A stretch of DNA of 64,000 nucleotides from Pterois miles (GCA_947000775.1 CAMQGK010000130.1:3788001-3852000); one strand, 5' to 3'; positions 48,395 through 61,869 are shown, counted from the stretch's first letter. Translations and numbers: made by a program. Notes: generated from the sequence alone by a model not told the origin.

Positions 48395-49035
48395 AACTTT
48401 CTGAAGATGTTTTTCAACATACTATATTAGGACTTTTTCAACATACTATACTATAATTTTTTTTCTATTTGACATACAGAGTTTTATTTTTGACATACTA
48501 TACTATGACTTTTTTTTTGAAAATTTCCCAGCATAGTATGCTATGATTTATTTTGTCTTTTTGACATACTGAGTTTTTTTTACATAATATACTATGACTT
48601 TTTTGACATGCTATACTATACTACTACACTATAGAGTTTTTTTCCAACATACTATAGTATGATTTTTGTTTGACATAGTGCAATATTATGATGCTCTTAT
48701 TTTTTTGTCATACCTTACTATGACTTTTTAATTTTTTTGCTCCTACTATGACTTTTTAATTTTTTTTTTTGTCATACCATACTATGACTTTTTTTCAACA
48801 TACTATACTACTTTTATTGACATACTATCCAATGAGTTTCAAGAAATTAAATGACATACTATACTGACTTTAAAAAAAAACAACATAGTATACTGACTTT
48901 TTAAAAACAATTTTTTTCACTTTTTTTTTTTACATGGTACTACACTTTGACTTTTTAATTTTTCCTTGTTATACTATACCATGGCTTTTTAAAAACATAC
49001 TATACTTTGTCTATTTTTTGACATACTACTTTTAT
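48395..49035. repeat. Degenerate array of ACATACTATACTATGACTTTTT units
   Basis: Around 15 irregular units of 30-50 bp, each with CATACTATACTATGACTTTTT or a close variant separated by T-runs. Confidence 0.8.
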
Positions 49036-49920
49036 TACATCCAGTAAAAGTTGTGTGAGAAAGATTCAAGCTGGATATTTTATTTCTATTTTTTCACTGT
49101 ATACATACCAGAATATTCTGGGTCACCAACTTAAGATGAATTTTGAAATAAATATGTTTGATGTAATGCTATATTTGAGTCAAGATAAGGTTGAAAATAT
49201 CATGCTGTATATCATACAATCATTTATTATCTTTGGAAAATGGCATATTAATAACAAAAAAATGGTCAGGAACCAATCGCACTCACAATTATTGAATTCA
49301 AATAGTATAACACCATCTTACCAAACGTTAAGAACAAAAAAGCCATTAAGACCTTTATGTTATTAAATGAATATGATGTATATAACATAAATTCTGGCAT
49401 TATGAAATGCACAGTATATATAATTAGTTTTGTTTTATCTGTTTTTAAAAAAACTTAAATCCTCTAAATAATGTCCACAATTAAAGCGGGTTTGTACTGG
49501 TGAATACCCAGGTGGGAGACTGTGGAGAAACAGTACACATGCTCAGCAGAATCCCCTCCCTTGATCAATAAAGTTTAAAAAGTAGAATAGAGGAACTGTC
49601 CTGGCGAGAACAGTGTTATTTTGCTGTCAGAAGTGGTGAAGGACAAGGACAGCTAAAGTGCGTTTTGCTGGCGTCGACACATCTCTTTAGCTGACTTGGA
49701 CAAGCTGATTGACACTTTCTCTGAACTGACAGGATATGCAGTGGGAGTTTAGCCGGGGACCAACATGCTTCACCCACCGTGGGCTGCTGCAGCAACACGA
49801 AGTGTGTGTGTGGTGATGAGGCATGTGGAACCACATAGAGCTTGGCTGTCAGCGAGTCTCCCACAGGATCACTGGTAACAGCTATGCAGCAGCATCCACC
49901 CTAGATCGAGCCCCTGTGGG
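49036..49920. other. No gene seen
   Basis: AT-rich sequence to about 49450, then unique-looking DNA. A 103-codon frame at 49055-49366 is AT-biased, with no splice context or recognisable motif. Confidence 0.5.
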
Positions 49921-49922
49921 AT

Positions 49923-49923
<1 letters not shown>

Positions 49924-50000
<77 letters not shown>
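49924..50000. repeat. (CA)n microsatellite
   Basis: About 38 uninterrupted CA units. Confidence 0.97.
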
Positions 50001-50006
<6 letters not shown>

Positions 50007-50984
50007 TGATGTGCACCAGCATCCCAAAGCAGCTACCAAATGAAGTCTACACCTCAGGCTCTCTCCAGTGTTGTTATTTGGAGGTGAAAAGAACTGAATG
50101 ATTGGAGGAAAGTTGAGTCTGGTGGAAATTTAATACTCTGTTTTGTAGTGACAGTGATATGACTGACATCCAAGCTGCAATGTATGTTTTTCAGTTTGTC
50201 ATTTGTTGCCCCCGTGCTAAAAAATGCCCTATAATAGAAAAAACATGATGAAGTGCCCTCTAGGGTGCACCTATGGTAGATAAAATATGAAATTGCTGTT
50301 TTTGTCTAAGTCCACATTCAAAGATATTTAATTTCTAAACACTGAAATGAGGAAATAGATGCAATTTACTAATTTTCCGTCTGTGCATCAGCATGGCCTC
50401 ACTATTACTCTGTGTAAAATAACAGTCTGGTATCAGTCTCTAGTTGTTTCTATGAAACATGTTTCAGCAGTGACTGGTTTCGTGAGTGGGTTTCCTCAGT
50501 GCAGCGAAAGCCTTGAGACCTCCAGACAAAGTCGTGAGTCATTCCAGGTCTTATATTGCTGCGCTTTCAGGCCACATCGCATCTTGTTTGGAATCAGCAC
50601 TTTTCCATTAACATTTCATACGCTGTCGAAAAGCACATTTCCATCTCACACATCCGGAGCTACTGTACCTGCCTGTGTCAGCACTCTATTAACTGCTCTC
50701 ACTCCTCAACTGATGATATAGAGAGAGCCATTATAGGCCCATATCCCATCTCCTCGATATGTGAGGATGACAAACAGGGTTTGGTCACGTTTCCCACCTC
50801 TATCTGACTGTTTATCTGTTTGCTCTTACTGGTTTTTAAGTCAAGATGCTCGTGTGTAAGACTTAAAATCCCTTATATTTCCCAGTCCTCCGAGTCAGCC
50901 CTTGTTTTGCTCTTCGCCATGACATGAAACTTAACTCTATGGTGTTTACATTCCTACAATTGTTGATTTACAAACCAATACCCA

Positions 50985-51115
50985 GCATGAGAGAGCACAG
51001 GCTGTATATAAAGAAGGACGACATGACAGCTCCCCAAAAGTGAAGCCAAAACACCTCTATCGCCCCCTGGTGTCTGGCTGCAGTATATCTCATAAAACTA
51101 AAAAGTCCCAAAGAT
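50985..51115. repeat. Interspersed repeat fragment shared with 53625-53990
   Basis: AAAAGTGAAGCCAA and CGCCCCCTGG / CAGCAGGGGGCAAC-type blocks recur near 53637-53700, and TATATACAGTCTATGC near 53966 mirrors GGCTGTATATAAAG here. This is a common teleost repeat; the class is not certain. Confidence 0.5.
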
Positions 51116-51269
51116 GGTTTCTGTTATTCCAGGTAGTTCTTATCATGCTGATGTATGTTCGAGTGTTCATTTTTTGTTTTTTGATGCTATTAAAAAGGGG
51201 GGGTCAGTAATGATAGATGGGAGTGTGTCTCTCTGGCAAGGAAGTTGGCTGGCGAATGGTTGGGGCAGG

Positions 51270-51385
51270 GTTGTTGGGGGGGGGTTTTTTAAGGGCCCCC
51301 CCCCCTTTAAAAAAAATTTGGGGGGTTTTTTAAAAAAAAAAAAGAGGGAGCTTTTTTTTGGGGGGGTTTTTTTTCTTTGTGGAGG
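51270..51385. other. Homopolymer-run block, probable low-quality assembly
   Basis: Successive runs of G9, T6, C9, A8, G6, T6, A12, T8, G7 and T8 within 110 bases, unlike the flanks. This pattern is typical of poor base calling or a collapsed read end. Confidence 0.6.
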
Positions 51386-51389
51386 AAGC

Positions 51390-53620
51390 GGGACGTCTAT
51401 CTATATACTGTAAGTATTGACAGAAAAAGAATAAATACAAAAATGTGGAATTATCCTGTAGATAAAATGTAGGCTTGTAGAATTGTGCGGTACCTATTAC
51501 TGGGGAGAGACACCCTGTCCAGCTATCACACTGCTCTGGCCTCCTCCACTAGATATGTTAAATGGTTCACTGCTACGCCATGTAAACAAACCAGCGTAGT
51601 ATGGGCTGTGTGCTTGATATCAGATGGGCCTCACCACTTAAAAGATGGTTCTTGCTCTACAGCGCCTCTTAAACAGAAAACACATGCTTTATACTGTGAT
51701 ATTTACCGGATATACATACATGTGTGGACTTTGTCAGAATCTCAAGATGGCAGTGATGTGCATGTCATGTGAGCAAATCGGCCATTTGTGAGAATCAATG
51801 TTGGAATTAATTTATGTATTACGCCTGGCAAAGTGAAATTTTATACTTAACTGATGTTTGCACAGCTGTCTGTCAACATCTGTTATACATGTTGTTGTCA
51901 CTACTGCACTGCATTGTGGGATATTTCCCCTGCTGTAGTGTCCAGCAATGCATACTGTAATATTTCAGCTATAGCATGCAAATCGCATACAACTGGTTTC
52001 ATAGTGTTTTAGTGAACTAAATAGCATGTTCGTGTGGCATTTTGGATGCAACTATAACAGAGGTGCAGGTAGGTGGATTTCATTGCTGTTGGACTTTGGA
52101 TTCCAGTCTTTATGCTAAGCTATGCTAAGCTAAGCGTCTCCTGTAGCTTCAGATTTAGCATACAGGCATGAGAGTAGTATCATTCTTCTCATCTAACTCT
52201 CAAGAAAACAGATAAACATGTTCCAAAACATCAAACTATTTCTTTAATATGTAAAAACAACTATAACTGTAAATGTCTTTTGAGCTATGATGTTCCAAGA
52301 GGTCTGTTTTCTATGAAATAGCCACAATAATTAATATAATTATAAGTATAACTAATAATTCAAACAACCAGACGGGTTAACACGGGTCTACAGAGTCTCC
52401 GTCACTGTGGAGCGTCACCATCTGGCCACCAACTGCCTGCTAACACCACAGCGGATCATGTTTTAGCTCATGTTTATCTGGATTAACGCTAAAAACATGT
52501 ATGTTTAGGGGGATTTTACTGCATTATGTTTTATGGTTTTTCATAATGAGAATACTGCCTTATGATAGTTTGGACAAGTTGGTCTCCACAGACCGGTGGA
52601 AGCTGTCAGTATTTCCCAGCAGCCTCTGAGTTTCACTACTAAAGAGAAGAAAATACCTGTGAAACTCCCAGAATAATTTGTCATTTTTTCTATTTATTTC
52701 TGACACTGTAAGTTGTATTATGAAAGGATATATTGTTATGATAAAATAGATGTAACCTTCACAAAAGAAAAAGATGCCTTTAGCTGAAGTTCAAGCAGGA
52801 AGACAATTACCATTTTGATTTCCTCATCTCTGCATGTCTCCAGCTCTCAATTCTTATCCAATGACCTCAGTGTTTTGTGTTTGCTCTGTCAAGGGCATTC
52901 AAGGAATATTTAAAATTACCACAATTTATAGGTTCTTATCCTACAAAGTGATTTCATTGATCGGGTTAATCTTTCAAATATTAAACCCAACATCCATTTT
53001 CCTCCCTGATTGACCTAACTTGGTGAACATGGCCACAGTGGGCACTGATGTAAAATGCATGAACAGCCCCTCCTGAAACATGCATAATTATATGAATACA
53101 GAATAACAGCTCATACACTGCGCTACCTCATTAGCGACGATAAACCTCAGGCATGCACACAGAAAATAACCGAAGAGTTCAGCTCTGCTGACAACGCTCA
53201 GAGCATTTTGGAATCCATTTTAACAAATAAGCACCAGGTGCAAGTTTGACAATATCTCAAGAAAGTCGTGCAGAGTCTCAAGTAAGCGCAATCAACCATT
53301 GAAGAGAGGATTTCTGGTTTAATAAAGCATGCCGGCTGATTAATATTGCCAAAAAGTGCCATGGCGGCCCAACAGGACTTAAGAGTCTACAGCCATGCAG
53401 GGCTAGCAGCTCTGTGAGGCTCTACATGTGCAAAGCAGCACTTAAAGCTAAATGCTACCACCAGCATACTAACATGCTCATGTTATACAGATATAACATT
53501 AATTGTTAGTTTAGCGTGTTAATAATTTGATGTAACAAAGCTATATAGGAACAGAATACATGTATGGCTCAGCCAAACAGTTAGCTCACCATGGTTGGCT
53601 CAGACTCAGTACCTGTGGGC
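51390..53620. other. No gene; possible conserved non-coding stretch at 52780-53260
   Basis: CTATGCTAAGCTAAGC near 52115 is a common fish repeat fragment. From about 52780 to 53260 the DNA is free of recognisable repeats and has balanced composition. It contains CATAATTA, ATTACC, CAGGTG and TTGATTTCC type sites, as seen in developmental enhancers. No conservation data are available here. Confidence 0.35.
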
Positions 53621-53624
53621 AACC

Positions 53625-53990
53625 TGCAGGTCTGAAAAGTGAAGCCAATGCTGATGTGCCTTAAACTTGCATTCTTTCTAATAGCCAGCAGGGGGCAACT
53701 CCTCTGGTTGCAGTCTAATTGTATAGAAGTCTATGAGAAAACGACCCTATTTCATATTGATTTATTACCTCAGATTGTAAACGTGTTTAAAATATTATAG
53801 TGTTTGATTTTACTCAGCTCCTCCCTCTTGTGTCACTTCTGTTTGCAAAAAACAAGATTGCGACAGCCAAAAGCTGACATGGCGACGACCATAATGCCAA
53901 ACTCGACACTTCAAGACGGTAGTCCACAAACCAACGGGAGGTCACAGGGACAACGTCCACCTTTTATATACAGTCTATGCCCAGCATACT
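53625..53990. repeat. Interspersed repeat, longer relative of 50985-51115
   Basis: AAAAGTGAAGCCAATGCTGA, CAGCAGGGGGCAACTCC and TAGAAGTCTATGAGAAAACG are typical blocks of a widespread teleost repeat. Short frames over it are not genes. Confidence 0.5.
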
Positions 53991-55780
53991 ACAGCAGTGC
54001 GCTAGCTTGCTTGCAGAATGCACTATTATATGACCAGATTAAGCACTGTAAAAAGCTGTGTGTGTAATATTACATTCACGCTATGAACTTAGATCCAAAG
54101 CGTTCACCGACTGGCACTGCGATCGCTAGCATGGCTAAAAATGCAAACCATACATGGCTTTATGAGCACGGCTTAGCTTATAGTACAATATAACGCACTT
54201 GTAGGTTATAGTCATTATCCTCAATGAGTGTATGAAACATTTAATGGGTCCTGTGCTTTGCAAAGTGATTGACACCTAATCAGTCCGACTTCGTGGCTCG
54301 TTCACTTGGTGCTCCAGAAAGTTACTAAGCTTACTATGAGCTTAACTGTTACAACTGTGACAGCTATGGTCAGGAATAACAGAGCATTACTGTAGGTGCT
54401 TGCACCTGATGCTCATTTGTCGAAGTCTGTTCAAAAACGCTCTGAGCGCTGTCAGCGCTGCTGAACTGTGCAATTAGGCCTTTTCCCAGTTGTAAGCCTG
54501 GGGGCTGCACTCACTAATGAGGTAGCGGTGGGTGTGCGTCTGCTGTTGCACTGTGCGCATAAAATTGTATATGGATAGAGGGCCTCAGGGTGTAGCTGCA
54601 CCACAAGCGCCAAGTGATGCTCGACTAGTGCCTGGTGGTAGTATCAGGCAGATTCTGATATGCTGGTATATCACCGATTTACTTTGTTCACTCCCAGAGA
54701 CGTCATACCTGAAAACTGCTCTGTTCTGCAGTAAAGGGTTCATTAAAATTCAGGCTAGTAATTATGGGGAAGATAATTACTACACAGTTTGCATACGAGA
54801 ACACTCAAGCATGTGGCACCCTGATCATTTATGCCATTTTACATATCTTTACATATCATGAATGCACGCCTCCAGAGCAAAGTGCTCTAATGGCATTCTG
54901 GTTCAGGTGATATTCCCAACACTGTCTCTCCTCCCGTCAGCCTGAGAAGATGGAAGTAGCGGCTATAAATAGAAATATGGTTGCACATGTATTTCTGACC
55001 ATCCTAGATTAAAAAGTTTCAGACTTGCTGCATCCTTTCACTCAGAAGCAAAGCCTCTCCTCCCTTGATTGCTTTTCCAACAGATTTCCTCTGGAAAACC
55101 TTAAAATGAAGAGATTTTGTGTGTATGTGATTTCTACCACCAGCCTCAAGCAGAACCAATACCTGTCTACAACTCCACAGACTTTCATGAATTTTCGGCA
55201 CAAGTAAGGATTTTCACTTCTTGCTCTCTTGGGAGATTTGAAACCGTCCATAACCACATGAAGAAGCCTGTAAATCAGATAAAAACGTACAGGTGGAGTA
55301 ATCCAGATGGAGGAAACTTGGGTTTTTGGAAGATAAGGAATGAGAATCATGGATGACTCTGGGACGCGACACGTTTCTGGAGAGCAGCGTACGATTGACT
55401 GTCAATATCTGTCAAATGTTCATCATCAGTATGTGAAAGACAAATAATTAGGACTGTGACAGCTCACCAGCCATTACAGTCACTGTAATGTCAACAGATC
55501 AAAATAGGTAAATCTTTGGAGGCCAGTGTCCAGTTTACAAATGGGTTGGTATATGACATTAAGATCAACAAGCCAAATGCCAAATACACAATAATCTGCA
55601 TAAAGATAAGCTAGCTACTGATATGCTAACAAAATACTTTGGCATAATCTACCGGTATCCTGCAAACTGAAACCCATAATGTTAGCCTACCTGCGTCTGA
55701 CTGTATATTATACATACTACAATTCTGCTTTTGAATCTTATTCACTGTTTGGTGTTTTGTGTTTTTGACTCACACTATTG
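53991..55780. other. No gene seen
   Basis: Frames at 54532-54861 and 55042-55350 have no splice support and no family resemblance. No repeats are evident apart from short fragments. Confidence 0.45.
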
Positions 55781-55784
55781 GTGC

Positions 55785-55975
55785 CTTCAAATCGGTGTTT
55801 ACGAGTTGGGCCCATATGGAAAGTTTCTGAAAGCTCTGAGTTCACGACTTGTGACGTGTTTATTGACGTTGTAAGAAGTAGTGGAGCCCATGGAAGCTCA
55901 TCGGTGCATAATAAGATGATGTTTTACAGTATATTGTAATTTTAGTCATATATTGTTTTTCTTGGTAATTTTATA
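55785..55975. repeat. Interspersed repeat, copy 2 (see 16320-16550)
   Basis: Blocks GCCTTCAAAT, GGAAAGTTTCTGAAAGC, ACGACTTGTGACGTGTTT, CATGGAAGCTCAT and GCATAATAAG are collinear with the copy in pspc1 intron 8. Confidence 0.65.
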
Positions 55976-57690
55976 ATGTTTTAACATTTAGTTAATTTGG
56001 GTGTATTCGCGCCGTGTTACCAATACAAAGTCAGATGACGGACGTGTGACTTGAGACTTGTGACTGACAGGGTCAGATTTCACACACAGGACAACAGAGA
56101 GTTAACAGACACGAAGAAGCAAAATGAAAAGCAAAGCGCCTGTTCGCTAATATTTCACATTTAAATCCAATGCTAATGAGGTAATCGCTATCAGCCCCAG
56201 GTGGAAACCTGCAGCCCCGCAGCAAAAGCTCGTCCGGAGAGATCAGACACACAGCCATCCGACAATAATGATTAAAGTATGCGCTCTACACATATTGACA
56301 GTCACCTTTTCTTGTCAAATGTCCAGTGTATTAACCGGTGGGAACATTTCCTCACATCTCTAGCGTGAAGTCGGTGTAACTCTTGGTTGGTTTACTGGCT
56401 ACTTCTGCAGTCAATGGCTCATCAACCCAACAAGAAAACAAACACAATCCTTGATGATGGTGTGCGAGTGTGTAGAGGGCCCCAGTGAGTAAAGTTAGCA
56501 CAAAGCAATAATTCAATAAACCAGCCTCCTCCAGAAAACCAATAATTCAATGTTAAAGACAGACAGCCGGGCTCGCCTATGTGTGCAGAACATGAGAGCT
56601 TGTCAAGCGGTGACCACGAATGATGACGACATCATTTTGCATCCAGTAATGAGAGCAGCATCCTTGGCATTGGAAGGTCAGCAGCAGCCTTTGGTCCCAA
56701 AAGCTGCTCCAGCAAGATGAAACTGTGAAGGTCAGCCAGGCGAAGTGGCAGGATCATTTATAACAGGCTGGATGTTTGCAGTTTGGAGCAACAGTGCTGG
56801 ACCTCTTGTTTCCTCCTCTCTTATCTCTTGCCCTCTAACCAGGCCTCAATCTAACATGTTTCTTAGCTGGAAAGACTGCTTCAGTCCTATGACATTTAAC
56901 TCCACTAGTGGGATTGCCAGTGCCTCTGGATATCAGCTATACCCACAAGAAATGTTTGTGTAACTAAAACTTCTATTCTCATGTACGTCCGTGCGTGTCG
57001 TCGCTCATCAGTTTTCAGGGACCGGAGGTAGGGTGACATTTCTGAAGGCACGTAAAACCTTGCCACTGTCTCAGAGCGCTGTCTGTTCGGATTACAGCCG
57101 CAGTGTGTGCAGAGTCGACGGGGAAATCTCTCTGAACGAGTGTAAAAATATCCAACTTCTGTCATGTCGGATACACGCAGAAAATGAAAACAGACAACAT
57201 GATTCAGTGCGTATTAAAAGGGCTGCTGAGTACCAGCTTATGTTAAATTGTGTATGTGGTATAGTCTGCTCTTTAAATGCAGCAAAACAGCTCGAATACT
57301 AATGAAGCGATTATCCACAATTTGACAGTTATGGCATATTTTCTTCATAACTCTGAAGTGCTCTTTTGGAATAGCACTGGAATAACAAGCTTGTTTCATA
57401 AAAAGTTAAAGGGTCAGTTCACCCAAAATAAACACATTTTATAAGTCCACCCTCTGAAGTTCATGTCATAGTGTTTGCTCAGCTGCAAATCAACATGTTT
57501 CAGATATCTTATAAAATGAGGCTTTTTGTTTTATTTGTTTTTAATTTCTTTTAATTTCATCTGCAATGGCAGATTTTGTCACTAGTTATAAGAAAATCTG
57601 TCTTTTATGTTTCAGTTTCAGTTGACAGATATACAGCAAAGGGAAAGAAAATCAATTCTGGAAATATACATTTTCTGGACTTTTTCTCAT
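55976..57690. other. No gene seen
   Basis: Unique-looking sequence. AAAGGGTCAGTTCACCCAAA at about 57408-57427 is the end of a common fish TIR element. Confidence 0.4.
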
Positions 57691-57699
57691 ACATTTCCA

Positions 57700-58115
57700 A
57701 CTTATTTAGTTTTTGACTTTAGTCCCAAAATAATATTAATTTATTGATATTATGTTTTTATTCTCAAAATAGTATGACTTTATTCTTTTTCATATTGTGG
57801 CTTTCCTCAAACTTACAACTTTAATCTCAAAATATGATGTATATGTTTTCAAAATATTATGAAGATATTCTGAAAATATTACAATTTCCTCTCAGATTAT
57901 TGCGACTTAAATCCCAGAAATATGACGCCTTTATTCTTCAAATATTATGACTTTTTTTGCAATATTATTAAAGGAGGACTTTATTCTCAAAATATTATGA
58001 CGTTACCCTCAAAATATTTTAACACTATTCTCAAATATTATTGCTTTATTCTTTTCTTGTAGTATTATGTCTTTTCTTAAAATTATGACTTTATTCTTAA
58101 ACATGATTTTTTATC
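57700..58115. repeat. Degenerate array of TTATTCTCAAAATATTATGAC units
   Basis: About 15-20 diverged units of roughly 20-30 bp containing TTTATTCTCAAAATATTATGA variants. Confidence 0.75.
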
Positions 58116-59480
58116 CTAACATGGCTCTAATGACTTGATATAACAAAGATTTCTTTGTGCTGCGTCTAATCATGTACATAGTTAGTGAATAGTGAATGCA
58201 GGAATGTGAATGTAGTGCTGTTTCAGTGTGATCCCACCACATCCACTCAGGCCATGTGAGAAACTCCTCCACACCTTCAGGCTGAATGACACAAGACCAC
58301 ATTGTGATGACTGGATGGTGCACAAAGGGTGTGGACGGGGCTCGGCGACGCCGAGACTCATAATGCCCTGCTAACCTGTGCTTTCAGTTTCCATTCAAAA
58401 CAACAGAAGATCATAGTCCTTGTCACGTGTAGGAGGGTGGCATCTCAGCGCGAAAGGCGACAGTCCTGTGACTCTAATACAGTTTGATAGAGGGGATGGG
58501 TTTTCACACTCCATGCCCAACGGTAATGAAGCTAATCTCCGTGTACAACGCCGCTGTTTGTCAACCCATTGGAGGGTGAAAGAATTCCTCATAGAAACAC
58601 AAATCTGGGAAAGATTTGTGCCACAATAACATCACGAGAAAGGCCATACTATGAAAGATTAAATCCACACACATCAGAGCAAGAAGCTAAACAAGCTCGC
58701 AGTGTGAAGCCTGATGGGTATTGATGTGTTCATGTCAGTTGTCTCTCTTTGTCACACGCTCTGATGATCAGCATCCTGCCTCAGAGCCACCTACACAGAC
58801 CACATGGGGCTTTGACACTATAGCGAGCTTAAACAATCTATAGGAGGATGTGGCAGCAACAAAGGATGGAGGTGCTGGTCTAAAAGTTTTATTCTGCAGA
58901 CTGTATGAAATGTATCCATGACACACATTTGCACTCACACCAAGTAGCAATAAAACAATTAAATGTGCGATTTAGCCTCAAGAACACTGACCAAAATTAT
59001 TAAACGGGAGGGTGGATAATGTTAGCCGACAGCTGGAGGTGATCCAATGAGTTCAGCACATGTCGGGCACCCCAGGGCTGATTTAACCCTTCATGGTTGG
59101 ATTGCACACAGCAGCATGATCCGGTGCCGAGGGGCAAAGCACCTTTGAGAAACACTGAGTGACCAAATGAGCTAACACAAATGTCTCAAAGGTCAAGGGT
59201 TGTGAGGACAGTTTTCTACATGTGTCTGGATTTCAGGTCAAATTAAAGGTCTAAGTGAATGCTAGTGTACATAAAGAATAATCTCACTCCTTTCCAAAAG
59301 GAATGAATGTTTCCATGAGTTCATTCATGTTCGTTTAGCAGGTAAGGTTTACCATGTTCACTATCTTAGTTTTAGTGTTTCATTAGTTATTGTTTTTGAT
59401 TTATTCTCAGACGACGGTTCGTATGATATCTTAGTTATTCTTCATTTTTTCTGTGTTTTTCCTCCAGCAAAATAAACTTC
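58116..59480. other. No gene seen
   Basis: No supported exon or clear repeat. The stretch around 58980-59160 has balanced composition but no coding frame. Confidence 0.45.
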
Positions 59481-59499
59481 TGTCTTCACAGGAATGGTT

Positions 59500-60520
59500 A
59501 AGAGTACTTAAGTTTACGAAAACATTGTTGTTTAGATTAAAATAACATCAGAAGTGGCGTAACTAATGTTAAGTGACAAAAACTACTTGGTTAGGTTTAG
59601 GAAAAGATCATGGTTTTGGGTTAAAATAACACTATACATGGCATAACATAAGTATGGAAGTTACGTGACCAAATCTACTTGGTTAGGTATAGGAAAAGAT
59701 CCACTTAAAATAAAAACGTACATGGCGTAACATAGGTAGGGAAGTTATGTGATACACTACTTAGGTTTACAAAAAGATTGTGGTTTGGATTAAAATAACA
59801 CCAGAAGTGGTAAAACTTAAGTATGGAGGTTACATGAGAAAATCTACTTATTTAGGTTTCGGAAAAGATCCAATTGGTTAGATTTAAAAGATCGTGGTTT
59901 TGGCTTAAAACACCATACGTGGCGTAACAAGTACGAAATTATGTGACAAAATCTTCTTACTGAGGTCTAAGAAAAGATCGTGGTTTTGGTTAAAATAATG
60001 ATTTACGTGACATAATGTAATTATTGAAGTTATGTGACAAACCATACTTAGTTTGGTTTGCGAAAAGGTTGTGGTTTGGGTTAAAATAACACCAGAAATG
60101 TCAAAACATTAGCACAGAAATTATGTGACTAAATCTACTTACTTGGATCGAAGAAAAGATCATGGTTTTAGTTCAAATAATTATGTATGTGGCATAATTT
60201 AGGTATAGAAATGATGTGACAAAATCTACTTAGTTAGGTTTAGGAACAGATCCAATTGGTTAGATTTAGGCAACAAAACTACTCAGTTAGGTTTTGGAAA
60301 AGATTGTGGTTTTCGGTCAAAATAACTGTACGTGACGTAACATAAGTAGGGAAGTGCTGTGTCAAAATCTGCTTAGGTTTAGGAAAAGATCCACTTTGTT
60401 AGATTTAAGCAACAAAACTACTTGGTTAGGTTTAGGAAAAGATCATGGCCTAGGTTACAGTAATACTGGAAATGGCACAACATTAAGTATAGAAGATATG
60501 TGACAAAAATAACTATGAAG
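59500..60520. repeat. Satellite-like array, unit about 90 bp
   Basis: TTAGGTTTAGGAAAAGATC, GTGGTTTGGGTTAAAATAAC and GGCATAACATAAGTA recur. GAAAAGAT blocks fall near 59601, 59691, 59770, 59860, 59970, 60062, 60153, 60296, 60380 and 60436. About ten diverged copies. Confidence 0.85.
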
Positions 60521-61560
60521 AGTGTACGAGAACAGCCTGACCAACACTGCCATCCCTACAGCCACATCACTAACATGGCTAGGATTATTAAAGACACTGA
60601 GACAAAAAACAACAACTTAAAACTGTCATCAGATAAAACCTGCAGTTTCGCAGCAAGCTGTTGGCAGTGCAGTTTACATTCTCAGCCTCTCCTAATTGGA
60701 AGCTACCATCTGCTCAGACAACCACAGGGTGAGCTCAACAGATACGAAGCACTGAAACAACACACCATAATAAACCAGCGTTAATTAAACAGTTACTGCT
60801 GGCATCTCAATTTACCAAGGAGCCCACACACCACTGCACCAACCTTAATAATGTGTCACTCACTGCAGAACAATTTTACCCTTCCTCCTGCAACTTGACA
60901 AGCTTTTGTCTGACAAGCTTTTTTTGTGTAATCTGTATAATCTGACTGATCAATTAATCAACAACAACCAACAGACAGAATAACATAATGTTGGGAAAAC
61001 AGGGAGGGAAGGAGCCTTTTCACAGGTAGCCACATTATGTGATGGTGTTTTTATAAAATCCATAACATCAATTACAACCGGACAGTATAATGAAGGCTTT
61101 AAAGGCCTTAAATATGCTTTAGATACTCACTTAGAGCAGTTTACAAAGACAAAGCTGAAGATGTTGTAGATTATTAGTATTTAGTAGCAGTAGTAGTAGT
61201 ATTTAAACATTAAAAACTGTGGATTTGTGTGAATGACATTCACCTGGGCCGCCAAATGGTGGCAGGGCTAAAAAACGTCCTGTATAGGCCTGCACGCCAT
61301 TGCTGAGAACAGTAATTTAAACCAAACGTGAGCATGTTAGAGTATTTAAAGCTGCAATAATTTATTTTTTTAGCTACTTGTGGGCAGCGCAACAAACTGC
61401 AAACATGCATGTGTCTCAAACAGTTGCCTATTCCCACATCCAGCAGACACAGTGAAACATTAGCATTCATTTAAAATCATGTTTTGGGAGATCTTCTGAA
61501 TGTAAGTCCACTATTCACTCGCTTTTTAGCTCTATTTTGGTCTCCACCAGAAAAATTTGG

Positions 61561-61562
<2 letters not shown>

Positions 61563-61611
<49 letters not shown>
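61563..61611. repeat. (TA)n microsatellite
   Basis: About 24 TA units, 70 bp before the telomere-like repeat. Confidence 0.95.
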
Positions 61612-61614
<3 letters not shown>

Positions 61615-61681
61615 AAGTACATGGTCACCGTGACATCACCCATTAGTTTGTGCACTGCTGTTTTGAAGTCTTGAGAACGTG

Positions 61682-61709
61682 TTAGGGTTAGGGTTAGGGT
61701 TAGGGTTAG
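61682..61709. repeat. Short interstitial telomeric repeat (TTAGGG)4
   Basis: Four exact TTAGGG units followed by TTAG, in otherwise ordinary intergenic DNA. Confidence 0.9.
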
Positions 61710-61869
61710 CGTGTGAATGTTCGCCTAACAAGCATCACACACAAGTATAACAAAATTATTTCTATTCTATTGCGATATTGTACTGAAATAGACTGAACAA
61801 AATAGCTTTAATTTTCAGTCCAAAATAGTTATATTATAGTAAGATTGATTGTTTATGAGAAAACTATTG

